A model generated the notes under the pieces. It was not told where the DNA came from and ran no database searches. It was given only the letters and a program-made list of their open reading frames with translations. Of a stretch of DNA of 64,000 nucleotides, positions 49,621 to 57,470 are shown in pieces; positions within the stretch are counted from its first letter, which is position 1, and the number at the start of each line of letters is the position of its first letter. The stretch comes from Embleya sp049739465. GTDB taxonomy: Bacteria > Actinomycetota > Actinomycetes > Streptomycetales > Streptomycetaceae. The stretch spans positions 248,001 through 312,000 of the forward strand of contig NZ_JBMHHY010000006.1 in assembly GCF_049739465.1 (NCBI RefSeq). The letters are read 5' to 3'. The position numbers and the translations under genes are program-made.

Positions 49621-51249
49621 CTACTTGTCGGCCTGACCGTCGTCGTCCCGGGCGACGGGGGTCAGGCCCGCCTTGAGCAGGCCGTAGGTGTACGCGTCCT
49701 CCAGGGCCGCCCACGACGCGGCGATCACGTTCTCCGCGACCCCGACGGTGCTCCACTCCTGCTTGCCGTCGGTGGTCTCCACCAGCACGCGGGTGATCGC
49801 GTCGGTGCCGCCGCGACCCTCCAACAGCCGTACCTTGTAGTCCACCAGCTCGAACGACGCGAGCTGCGGATAGATCCGCTCCAGGGCCAGCCGCAGCGCC
49901 CGGTCGAGCGCGTTGACCGGGCCGTTGCCCTCGCCGGTGGCAACGATCCGCTCCCCCTTGGCGTACAACTTCACGGTCGCCTCGTTGACCGGTACGCCGT
50001 CGCCGCGCTGTTCGCTGATCGCCCGCCACGACTCGAGCGTGAAGAACCGGGCGCGGCCCAAGCTTTCGTCGCGCAGCAGCAGTTCGAAGGAGGCGTCGGC
50101 GGCCTCGTAGGTGTAGCCGGCGGCCTCGCGCTCCTTGACCTGGTTGACCACCCGGCCGACCAGGTCCTTGTCGTTGGAGAGGTCGTAGCCCAGTTCCCGG
50201 CCCTTGAGTTCGATCGAGGCGCGGCCGGCCATGTCCGAGATCAGCATCCGCATGTCGTTGCCGACGAGCGCGGGGTCGATGTGCTGGTACAGGTCGGGGT
50301 CGACCTTGATCGCGGACGCGTGCAGCCCGGCCTTGTGCGCGAACGCGGACACGCCCACGTAGGGCAGGTGGGTGGAGGGGGCGAGGTTGACCACCTCGGC
50401 GATCGCGTGCGAGATCCGGGTCATCTCGCGCAGCCGGCCCTCGGGCAGTACGCGCATGTCGAGCTTGAGTTCGAGGTTGCCGACCACCTGGAACAGGTTG
50501 GCGTTGCCGACCCGTTCGCCGTAGCCGTTGGCGGTGCACTGGACGTGCGTGGCGCCGCCCTCGACGGCCGCAATGGTGTTGGCCACCGCGCAGCCGGTGT
50601 CGTCCTGCGCGTGGATGCCGAGCCGGGCACCGGTGCCGGCGCGCACGGCGGCGACGATGTCCCGAACGCCGCCCGGGAGCATGCCGCCGTTGGTGTCGCA
50701 CAGGACGACCACCTCGGCGCCCGCGTCGTGGGCGGCGGCGACCACGCTCAGCGCGTAGTCGGGGTTGGCCCGGTAGCCGTCGAAGAAGTGTTCGCAGTCG
50801 ACGAACACCCGGCGGCCCCGGCCGCGCAGGTGCGTCACGGTGTCGCGGACCATGGCCAGGTTCTCGTCGAGGGTGGTGCGCAGGGCGAGCGAGACGTGCT
50901 TGTCGTGCGACTTGGCCACCAGGCACACCACCGGCGCCTCGGCATCCAGCAGCGCCTGGACCTGGGGGTCGGCGGCGGCGGTGGTACCGGCCTTGCGGGT
51001 CGCGCCGAACGCGACCAGGACCGCGTTGTTCAGCGGCAGTTCCTCCTTGGCTCGGCGGAAGAACTCGGTGTCGCGCGGTACCGCGCCGGGCCAGCCGCCC
51101 TCGATGAACCCGACGCCGAAGTCGTCCAGGTGGCGGGCCACGGTCAGCTTGTCGGACACCGTCAGGTTGATCCCCTCACGCTGCGAACCGTCCCGGAGGG
51201 TGGTGTCGAAGACGTGGAAGGCGTTCGGATCGGTCGTCGTGGGGTGCAT
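49621..51249 (-). CDS. cimA: Citramalate synthase
   Basis: Condenses pyruvate and acetyl-CoA to (R)-citramalate, the threonine-independent entry to isoleucine. 542 residues. HMGL-like TIM barrel with DTTLRDGSQREGINLTVSDK, FIEGGWPGAVPRD, HAQDDTGCAVANTIAAVEGG (metal-binding H-x-H variant), CTANGYGERVGNANL, and a C-terminal LeuA-type allosteric domain with LVDYKVRLLEGRGGTDAITR. Overall pattern is the CimA type rather than LeuA. ATG at 51249 is preferred to that at 51267 because GAGG lies six bases upstream. Preceded by a leader peptide and attenuator. Confidence 0.93.
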   Translation of the reverse strand: MHPTTTDPNAFHVFDTTLRDGSQREGINLTVSDKLTVARHLDDFGVGFIEGGWPGAVPRDTEFFRRAKEELPLNNAVLVAFGATRKAGTTAAADPQVQALLDAEAPVVCLVAKSHDKHVSLALRTTLDENLAMVRDTVTHLRGRGRRVFVDCEHFFDGYRANPDYALSVVAAAHDAGAEVVVLCDTNGGMLPGGVRDIVAAVRAGTGARLGIHAQDDTGCAVANTIAAVEGGATHVQCTANGYGERVGNANLFQVVGNLELKLDMRVLPEGRLREMTRISHAIAEVVNLAPSTHLPYVGVSAFAHKAGLHASAIKVDPDLYQHIDPALVGNDMRMLISDMAGRASIELKGRELGYDLSNDKDLVGRVVNQVKEREAAGYTYEAADASFELLLRDESLGRARFFTLESWRAISEQRGDGVPVNEATVKLYAKGERIVATGEGNGPVNALDRALRLALERIYPQLASFELVDYKVRLLEGRGGTDAITRVLVETTDGKQEWSTVGVAENVIAASWAALEDAYTYGLLKAGLTPVARDDDGQADK

Positions 51250-51329
51250 CGGCCTCGGTTCTCCCATCGGTCAAGACATGGCGGGCCCGCGCGCGCTCGC
51301 TCGCCGCGGGGTGGGCGGCCAAACAAAAA

Positions 51330-51353
51330 GACCCCTCGCGGTCGCGAGAGGTC
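51330..51353 (-). terminator. Attenuator hairpin in the cimA leader
   Basis: On the minus strand GACCTCTCGCG and CGCGAGGGGTC form an 11-bp stem (one G-U, AC loop) directly followed by TTTTTG: a textbook intrinsic terminator, rare in this window for having a T tract. It lies 80 bp upstream of cimA and 40 bp downstream of a short leader ORF, the arrangement expected for transcription attenuation. Confidence 0.75.
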
Positions 51354-51393
51354 TGCGTGCGGGCGGTGGGCGATGGAGCCCCTTGTGGGGGAA

Positions 51394-51441
51394 TCAGCCC
51401 GTTGCCGGCACGCCGCGGCTAATGATGAGCCACTGCTGCAT
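51394..51441 (-). CDS. cimA leader peptide
   Basis: A 15-residue open frame, MQQWLIISRGVPATG, between the presumed promoter and the attenuator of cimA. Leu-Ile-Ile in a row and a Val match the end products of the pathway, so ribosome stalling during branched-chain amino-acid shortage could prevent terminator formation. No strong ribosome site is visible before the ATG (GACTCGCGACC), so translation could start leaderless or weakly. Confidence 0.65.
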   Translation of the reverse strand: MQQWLIISRGVPATG

Positions 51442-51492
51442 GGTCGCGAGTCTGCCACATCCGCACTGTGCGCGGTCCGGCGGTCTCACAAT

Positions 51493-51561
51493 GTGGTCGG
51501 GGCGTATTTGGTTTTTGCCCACCCGCCCACCCGTTGCGTCGGGTGAACGCGCTGCGGTTTC
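51493..51561. repeat. Dispersed repeat family D, copy 1
   Basis: GTGGTCGG, ATTTGGTTTTTGCCCACCCG and CCCACCCGTTGCGTC, then GCTGCGGTTTC. The same block recurs at 62430-62504 and, less well, at 55261-55333. No coding potential. Confidence 0.7.
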
Positions 51562-51569
51562 GCGCGGAG

Positions 51570-52200
51570 GCGACGGGAGTTGGGGGTGGTGGCTGCGGTG
51601 GACCGGTGGTGGGGCCTGCGGCGCGGGGGGTGGGCGGCGCGGGTGGGCAAGCGCGGGTGGGCGGCACCGGTGGGAGGGCAAGCCCCGAGCGGTCGGGCGG
51701 GCGGGAGTTGAGGGCGGCTGCGGTAGGGCTCTGCGGCGCGAGCGGGCAGCGCGGGCGGGCAGCGCGGGCGGGGGCCCGGGCGGGGCACGAGCAGGTGGGA
51801 CCGGGCGTCGTTGGGGGCGGCTGCAGCAGGGCCCGGCGCGGCGAGGCAGGCGGCGCGGGCAGGTGGTGCAGGCGGGCAGCGCGGGCCGCGCACGTCACTT
51901 GCAGGTGGCCCGGGCGCCGTTGGGGGGCGGTGGCTGCGGCACAGCCCTGTACCACGGGCGCAGCGCGGGCGGGCGGTGCGAGCGGGCCGGGCAAGCCTCG
52001 GGCGGGTGGGCCCAGGCAGGCCGCGAGCAGGTGGGCTCAGGCGCCGTTTGGGGGGTGGCTGGGCTGCAGCACGGCCCTGCCGACACAGGAGGCAGCGCGG
52101 GCAGGCTGTGCGGACGGGCGGCAGGGCCCTGCGGTGCGGGCAGGCAGGCAGGCAGCACGAGCGGACCGGGCGGGCCCCGGGCGGGCGGGCCCAGCCGGGC
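51570..52200. repeat. G-rich degenerate tandem repeat array
   Basis: About 630 bp with G runs on the plus strand and little else. A unit with GTTGGGGGCGGCTGCGG recurs at about 51578, 51706, 51810, 51919 and 52048 (steps 104-129 bp); three of them are preceded by GCAGGTGG (51791, 51901, 52027) and followed by (G)GCCCTG and GCAGCGCGGGC. Both strands have long open frames here, but their composition (Ala/Gly/Arg/Pro only) is a by-product of the repeats; I see no gene. Confidence 0.75.
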
Positions 52201-52219
52201 ACCAACGGGCCGCTGCGGA

Positions 52220-52450
52220 TCCGGCCGCTCCCCCGGCGCGTCAGCGCCCACGACTTGATCGTCGACGAGTGATCGACGAGCGCAGCGAGGAGAGCGGCCG
52301 GAGGCCGCCTGGCGGCGCAGCCGCCTCCGCGCGAAGCGCGGCGACAAGGGGGCCGCGCTCCGCGCGGCTTGGCCGGAGGCCGCCTGGCGGCGCAGCCGCC
52401 TCCGCGCGAAGCGCGGCAACCAGGGGGGCCGCGCGGAGCGCGGCCCGGCG
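52220..52450. repeat. Dispersed palindromic repeat, copy B (3' end of ilvE)
   Basis: 52220-52345 is almost identical to copy A at 33581-33705 (shared GCGCGTCAGCGCCCACGACT, AGTGATCGACGAGCGCAGCG, GGCGGCGCAGCCGCC). The second half of the element (GGCCGGAGGCCGCCTGGCGG, GCGCGAAGCGCGGC) is then repeated once more at 52370-52420. It ends six bases before the ilvE stop region. Confidence 0.85.
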
Positions 52451-52455
52451 GCTTC

Positions 52456-53583
52456 CTAGATTTGGTGGGTCCAGCCGTGGGTGTCTTCGGCTCGGCCGGT
52501 TTGGATGTCGACCAATGCCTTGCGGAGTTCCATCGTGATCGGGCCGGCCTCGCCCGTGCCGACGGTCCAGTTGTCGGTGCTGGACTTGACCGAGCCGACC
52601 GGGGTGATCACCGCGGCGGTGCCGCAGGCGAAGACCTCCGTCAACGTCCCGTTCGCGTTGCCGTCGCGCCAGTCCTCGACCGAGATCAGCGCCTCCTCGG
52701 TGGCATAGCCGCGGTCCGCGGCCAGTTGGAGGAGGGAGTCGCGGGTGATCCCGGGCAGCAGCGAACCGGTCAGGCGCGGGGTGACGATTCGGGCGTCCTT
52801 GCCCTCCCCGTACACGAAGTACAGGTTCATCCCGCCCATTTCCTCGATCCAGCGCCGCTCCACCGCGTCCAGCCAGACCACCTGGTCGCAACCCTGTTCG
52901 ATGGCCTGGGCCTGGGCGATCAAGGACGCGGCGTAGTTGCCGGCGCACTTGGCCTCGCCGGTACCGCCGGGCACCGCGCGCACGTACTCCTTGGACAGCC
53001 ACACCGAGACCGGCCGGACGCCGCCCGCGAAGTAGGGGCCCGCCGGCGACGCGATGACCAGGAACAGGAACTCGTTCGCCGGACGCACGCCGAGGCCGAC
53101 CTCGGTGGCGAACATGAAGGGCCGGATGTACAGGCTCTCCTCGGGCGCGCTGGGCACCCACGCGGCGTCCTGGCGGACCAGCGCGTCGACCGCGGCCACG
53201 AACAGGTCCTGCGGCAGCTCCGGCATGGCCAGCCGGCGCGCCGAGTTCTGGAAACGCGCGGCATTGGCGTGCGGTCGGAAGGTGGCCACGCTGCCGTCGG
53301 GGCGGCGATAGGCCTTGAGGCCCTCGAAGATCGACTGCGCGTAGTGCAACGTCATGTTCGCGGGGTCGATGTCGAGGGACGCGTAGGGCGTCAACCGGGC
53401 GTCGTACCAACCGCGTCCCGCGCTCCACTTGATCGCGACCATGTGCTCGGTGAACACGCGGCCGAAGCCCGGGTTCTCCAGGCGGGTGGCGCGTTCGGCG
53501 TCGCTCAGCGGGTGTGCGGTGGGCTTGAGGTCGATCGTCAGGGAAGCCTGGAGGGCGGGCTCCTGCGGGGCGGCAGTCGTCAT
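52456..53583 (-). CDS. ilvE: Branched-chain amino acid aminotransferase
   Basis: PLP-dependent fold IV transaminase for the last step of Leu, Ile and Val synthesis and first step of their breakdown. 375 residues. YASLDIDPANMTLHYAQSIF, EGLKAYRRPDG, PFMFATEVGLGVRPA, the PLP lysine in GGTGEAKCAGNYAASL, MGGMNLYFVYGEG and TEVFACGTAAVITPVG. ATG start with GAAGGACGAG upstream. Its 3' end abuts a dispersed repeat. Confidence 0.96.
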   Translation of the reverse strand: MTTAAPQEPALQASLTIDLKPTAHPLSDAERATRLENPGFGRVFTEHMVAIKWSAGRGWYDARLTPYASLDIDPANMTLHYAQSIFEGLKAYRRPDGSVATFRPHANAARFQNSARRLAMPELPQDLFVAAVDALVRQDAAWVPSAPEESLYIRPFMFATEVGLGVRPANEFLFLVIASPAGPYFAGGVRPVSVWLSKEYVRAVPGGTGEAKCAGNYAASLIAQAQAIEQGCDQVVWLDAVERRWIEEMGGMNLYFVYGEGKDARIVTPRLTGSLLPGITRDSLLQLAADRGYATEEALISVEDWRDGNANGTLTEVFACGTAAVITPVGSVKSSTDNWTVGTGEAGPITMELRKALVDIQTGRAEDTHGWTHQI

Positions 53584-53667
53584 GGCTGGTTCTCGTCCTT
53601 CACCGTGGAGTATGGCGGGGCTGGGTGCTGCTGGGACCCGGCTTCCCGTACTGGACGTACTGGAAGT

Positions 53668-53679
53668 GTTCCCGGGAAC
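53668..53679. promoter_or_regulatory. Palindrome GTTCCCGGGAAC upstream of ilvE
   Basis: A perfect 12-bp palindrome 85 bp before the ilvE start, next to the direct repeat CGTACTGGA CGTACTGGA (about 53646-53663). Inference: operator, for example for the IclR-type NdgR or another amino-acid regulator; not verified. Confidence 0.4.
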
Positions 53680-53828
53680 CGCACCCGCGTTCCACCCGGT
53701 GAGACGTTAACGCAGTCGACCGGGATCCCGACAGGCGCGGCCCCCGAAGCGCCGAACGACGGATTCGCCGGTCCGGCAGGGGGCACGCGTCGACGGTCCC
53801 GGTCGACGAACGTGTGGATGCCGGCGAA

Positions 53829-54872
53829 TCAGCCGGCTACTCGGGCGGCGAGCGCGTCGCCGATCTGCGCCGTGGTACGGGCGCCCAGGCTCGCGCGCTC
53901 GGCCAGGTCGGCATAGACGGCGGCCTCGACCCGGCGGGCCTCCTCGGTCCGGCCGAGGTGTTCGAGCAACATCGCGACCGAGAGCACCGCGGCGGTGGGG
54001 TCGGCCTTGCCCTGCCCGGCGATGTCCGGCGCCGAGCCGTGCACCGGCTCGAACATGGACGGGAACTCGCCCGACGGGTTGATGTTGCCGCTGGCCGCGA
54101 GCCCGATGCCGCCCGCGATGGCGGCGGCGAGGTCGGTGATGATGTCGCCGAACAGGTTGTCCGTGACGATCACGTCGAACCGCTCGGGCTGGGTGACCAT
54201 GAAGATGGTCGCGGCGTCCACGTGCAGGTAGTCCGTGGTGACGTCGGGGAATTCGGCCGCGACGGTCTCGAAGATCCGGGTCCACAGGCGACCGGCGTAG
54301 ACCAGCACGTTGTTCTTGTGCACCAGGGTCAGCTTCTTGCGCGGCCGGGCCTGGGCGCGGGCGAACGCGTCGCGGACGACCCGCTCGATGCCGAACGCGG
54401 TGTTGACGCTGACCTCGGTGGCCACCTCGTGCTCGGTGCCGGTGCGCAGCGTGCCGCCGTTGCCGGTGTACGGGCCCTCGGTGCCCTCGCGGACCACGAC
54501 GAAGTCGATCCGCGCGTCGGCGCCCAGCGGCGAGACCACGCCGGGTGCGAGCTTGGCCGGGCGCAGGTTGACGTGGTGGTCGAAGGCAAAGCGGAGCTTG
54601 AGCAGCAGGCCGCGCTCCAGAACGCCCGAGGGGACGCTCGGGTCGCCGATGGCGCCGAGCAGGATCGCGTCCTTGCCGCGCAACTCGTCGAGCACGCTGT
54701 CGGGCAGCGTCTCTCCGGTGCGGTGGTACAGGCGGGCACCGAGGTCGTACTCGGTGGTCTCCACCTTGACGTCGGCGGGAAGTACGGCGCCGAGGACCTT
54801 CAGGCCCTCCGCGACCACTTCCTGGCCGATGCCGTCACCGGGAACCACTGCGAGACGAATGCTGCGAGACAT
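53829..54872 (-). CDS. leuB: 3-isopropylmalate dehydrogenase
   Basis: NAD-dependent oxidative decarboxylase of leucine synthesis. 347 residues. RLAVVPGDGIGQEVVAEGLK, LLGAIGDPSVPSGVLERGLL, FVVVREGTEGPYTGNGG, TLVHKNNVLVYAGRLW and DVIVTDNLFGDIITDLAAAI, GSAPDIAGQGKADPTAA. The short actinobacterial form of the enzyme. ATG with GGAAGGTAGG upstream. Confidence 0.96.
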   Translation of the reverse strand: MSRSIRLAVVPGDGIGQEVVAEGLKVLGAVLPADVKVETTEYDLGARLYHRTGETLPDSVLDELRGKDAILLGAIGDPSVPSGVLERGLLLKLRFAFDHHVNLRPAKLAPGVVSPLGADARIDFVVVREGTEGPYTGNGGTLRTGTEHEVATEVSVNTAFGIERVVRDAFARAQARPRKKLTLVHKNNVLVYAGRLWTRIFETVAAEFPDVTTDYLHVDAATIFMVTQPERFDVIVTDNLFGDIITDLAAAIAGGIGLAASGNINPSGEFPSMFEPVHGSAPDIAGQGKADPTAAVLSVAMLLEHLGRTEEARRVEAAVYADLAERASLGARTTAQIGDALAARVAG

Positions 54873-54951
54873 ACGTGGACCCTACCTTCCGTCCCAGGGG
54901 CTGACATGTGCGGTCCGGATGGTGGGACGCGCCGGGTGCGATCGGTGCTGG

Positions 54952-55047
54952 TCAGCGGTCCTCGTCGGTCGGGCTGCCGCCGTTGTCGCGGCGGTCGAGG
55001 GCACGCTGGAGGGCGCGGGCGGCGTTGCGGCGCGTGGTTTCGTCCAT
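54952..55047 (-). CDS. Small basic/acidic helical peptide upstream of leuB
   Basis: A 31-residue open frame, MDETTRRNAARALQRALDRR followed by DNGGSPTDEDR. The ATG has GAAGGAAG at the correct distance and the codons are G/C-ending, so I believe it is translated. It lies 79 bp upstream of leuB on the same strand. It contains one Leu run only, so it is not an obvious attenuation leader. No family recognised. Confidence 0.5.
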   Translation of the reverse strand: MDETTRRNAARALQRALDRRDNGGSPTDEDR

Positions 55048-55260
55048 GAGTGCACTTCCTTCACAGGGCTGGGTGTCTACACGGTGTGTGACGGACACGT
55101 GCAGGGGCCTTGTGGGCGTGCTTGAAGTTCCTGCCGTGCGGGTTTGCCGGGCACGGGAGGAGCCGTCTGCTTTCACGGTAGGCGACGGGTGACATCGCTG
55201 TCTGCAATTTACTCGGAGTTCCTACTATCTGAGATCAACGGTCCACGAGTCGGCGTGGCG

Positions 55261-55333
55261 CGGTTGCGTTGCACTTGGCTCGGGAGGGTGTGCCCGCCCG
55301 CTCCACCCGTTGCGTTCACCTCGATGGCTGCGG
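55261..55333. repeat. Dispersed repeat family D, copy 2
   Basis: CGGTTGCGTTG, GTGTGCCCGCCCGCTCCACC and CCGTTGCGTTCAC, GGCTGCGGG: a diverged copy of the element at 62430-62504. Part of the 620-bp gap between the small ORF before leuB and the serA stop, which contains no credible gene. Confidence 0.6.
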
Positions 55334-55464
55334 GATTGGAGGCTGCGGGGCGACCCGGTCCGGCCCCGCAGCCCCCCGGGGCGGCTCACCGGGATTTGGT
55401 GGATCGGCTGCGGATCCGGGGTGGGCTTCCCCCAAGTCCCCGACGTCGGCTGCGGTTCGGCGCG

Positions 55465-55530
55465 GCAGCGCCCACGAGATGGGCCCGCCCGAGTGATCGA
55501 CGCGCGAAGCGCGGAGCGCGGCGGAGCCGC
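55465..55530. repeat. Dispersed palindromic repeat, degenerate copy C (3' side of serA)
   Basis: GCAGCGCCCACGA, then GAGTGATCGACG and palindromes GCGCGAAGCGCGG / GCGGAGCCGC, plus GGCGGCGCAGCCGCC at about 55647-55661. These are the building blocks of copies A and B in the same order but diverged. Confidence 0.6.
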
Positions 55531-55537
55531 GAAACAA

Positions 55538-55641
55538 GACGGCGTGGCCCGGAGCGAAGCGGAGGGACACGCCGTCACGAGCGAGGGGTCGATTTTCTCT
55601 CGGAGGAGCGAAGCAGGAGAGAGAGAAAATCGACCCCTCGC
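55538..55641. terminator. Two consecutive inverted repeats downstream of serA
   Basis: First: GACGGCGTG / CACGCCGTC (55538-55546, 55568-55576). Second: a perfect 21-bp inverted repeat at 55581-55601 and 55621-55641 (core GAGGGGTCGATTTTCTCTC) with a 19-nt loop. Both loops contain GGAGCGAAGC. The arms of the second are AT-rich at their centre, unusual here. Position 28 bp after the serA stop fits a terminator, but the length and the shared loop word suggest a mobile or repetitive palindromic element. Confidence 0.65.
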
Positions 55642-55668
55642 GAGCCGGCGGCGCAGCCGCCCGACAAG

Positions 55669-57258
55669 TCAGTCGTCCAGGTTGACCGAGCGGACGAACT
55701 CCGCGCCGATTTCCTCGGCGATGGCGTTGAGGGTCTGGGGGTCGACCGTCGAGTCGACGGTCAGGGCCACCAGGGCCTGGCCACCCTTCGCGGCGCGGGC
55801 CACCTGCATGCCGGCGATGTTGATGCCGGCCTCGCCGAGGTGGCGGCCGATCACGCCGACCACGCCGGGCTTGTCGGCGTAGCGCAGGAAGACCATGTGC
55901 GCGGTGAGCACCAGGTCCACGTCGAAGCCGGTCACCTCGACGATCTTCTCGATGTGCTTGGGACCCGCCATCGTGCCGGAGACCGAGATCTCGCCGCCGT
56001 CGGAGAGCGTGCCGCGCACGGTGACCAGGTTGCGGTGGTCCGGGCTCTCCGAGCTGGTGGTCAGCCGGATCTCCACGCCGCGCTCCTGGGCCAGCAGCGG
56101 GGCGTTGACGTAGGAGACCGACTCCTCCACGACGTCCGCGAAGACGCCCTTGAGCGCCGCCAGTTCGAGCACCTTGACGTCGTGCTGGGTGATCTCGCCG
56201 CGCACCTCGACGTCGAGCCGAACCGCGACGCCGCCGGCCAGCGCGGTGAAGATCCGACCCAGCTTCTCGGCCAGTGGCAGGCCCGGCCGCACGTCCTCGG
56301 CGATCACGCCGCCCTGCACGTTGACCGCGTCCGGGACCAGTTCGCCGGCCAGTGCGAGGCGCACCGAGCGGGCCACCGCGACGCCGGCCTTCTCCTGCGC
56401 CTCGTCGGTGCTGGCCCCCAGGTGCGGGGTGGCCACCACGTTGTCGAACTCGAACAGCGGGCTGTCGGTGCACGGCTCCTTGGCGAACACGTCGAGGCCG
56501 GCGCCGGCCACCCGGCCCTCCTTGAGCGCGGCGGCGAGCGCGACCTCGTCCACGATGCCGCCGCGTGCCGCGTTGACGATGCGCACCGTCGGCTTGACCT
56601 TGCGCAGCGCCTCGTCGCCGATCAGGCCCAGCGTCTCCGGGGTCTTCGGCAGGTGCACGGTGATGAAGTCGGACTGCTCCAGGACCTCGTCCAGGGTGAG
56701 CAGGCGCACGCCCATCTGCGCGGCGCGGGCGGGCTGTACGTAGGGGTCGTAGGCCACGATGTTCATCCCGAACGCGGACATCCGCTGCGCGACCAGGACC
56801 CCGATCCGGCCCAGGCCGACCACGCCGAGGGTCTTCTCGGACAGTTCGACGCCGGTGTACTTGCTGCGCTTCCACTCGCCGTTCTTGAGCGCCGCGCTGC
56901 CCTGCGGGATGTTGCGCGCGACCGAGATGAGCAGGCCACAGGCGAGTTCGGCGGCGGTGACGATGTTCGAGGTCGGCGCGTTGACGACCATCACGCCCGC
57001 CTTGGTGGCGGCCGGTACGTCGACGTTGTCCAGCCCCACGCCGGCGCGCGCGACCACCTTGAGCCGGTTCGCCGCGGCGATCGCCTCGGCGTCGACCTTG
57101 GTGGCGCTGCGGATCAGGATGGCGTCGACGTCGGCGATCGCGGACAGCAGCTCACCGCGGTTCGCTCCATCGCAGTGGCGGATCTCGAAGTCGGGTCCGA
57201 GGGCATCGACGGTGGCCGGGGACAGCTCTTCGGCGATGAGAACGACGGGCTTGCTCAC
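55669..57258 (-). CDS. serA: D-3-phosphoglycerate dehydrogenase
   Basis: First step of serine synthesis from 3-phosphoglycerate. 529 residues, the long form with C-terminal ASB and ACT domains. GTG at 57258 (VSKPVVLIAEELSPATVDAL) with AAGGAAAA upstream; a 47-codon longer reading is rejected. VARAGVGLDNVDVPAATKAG, TLGVVGLGRIGVLVAQRM (nucleotide binding), VNAARGGIVDE (catalytic Arg), ATPHLGASTDEAQ (catalytic His) and ACT domain VVGVIGRHLGEAGINIAGMQ, which binds serine for feedback inhibition. Confidence 0.97.
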   Translation of the reverse strand: MSKPVVLIAEELSPATVDALGPDFEIRHCDGANRGELLSAIADVDAILIRSATKVDAEAIAAANRLKVVARAGVGLDNVDVPAATKAGVMVVNAPTSNIVTAAELACGLLISVARNIPQGSAALKNGEWKRSKYTGVELSEKTLGVVGLGRIGVLVAQRMSAFGMNIVAYDPYVQPARAAQMGVRLLTLDEVLEQSDFITVHLPKTPETLGLIGDEALRKVKPTVRIVNAARGGIVDEVALAAALKEGRVAGAGLDVFAKEPCTDSPLFEFDNVVATPHLGASTDEAQEKAGVAVARSVRLALAGELVPDAVNVQGGVIAEDVRPGLPLAEKLGRIFTALAGGVAVRLDVEVRGEITQHDVKVLELAALKGVFADVVEESVSYVNAPLLAQERGVEIRLTTSSESPDHRNLVTVRGTLSDGGEISVSGTMAGPKHIEKIVEVTGFDVDLVLTAHMVFLRYADKPGVVGVIGRHLGEAGINIAGMQVARAAKGGQALVALTVDSTVDPQTLNAIAEEIGAEFVRSVNLDD

Positions 57259-57470
57259 GGTTTTCCTTCGCGTGCTGCGATGACGGGTGGCCGCGTGGAA
57301 GACGCACGACGGGGTGGCCTGACGCGAGGCCGATCCTACCGCCGCCTTGTGAAGGACTTCACAGAAGTCCGATGAATGGACACGGGACACGCGGGGCAAC
57401 GTTTCCGACCCGCCGTCAAGTCCCGGTCAAGTCCCGGCCGGGCCCCGCTCGATCCCCGGTCGAGCCTCCG

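Noticed and set aside
51468..52538. Long frames on both strands of the cimA-ilvE gap
   Set aside because: They arise from G-rich tandem repeats; no ribosome site, residues limited to Ala/Gly/Arg/Pro, and no motif.
55581..55641. Insertion sequence with terminal inverted repeats
   Set aside because: The arms enclose only 19 bp and no transposase; a hairpin or miniature palindromic element is the better reading.
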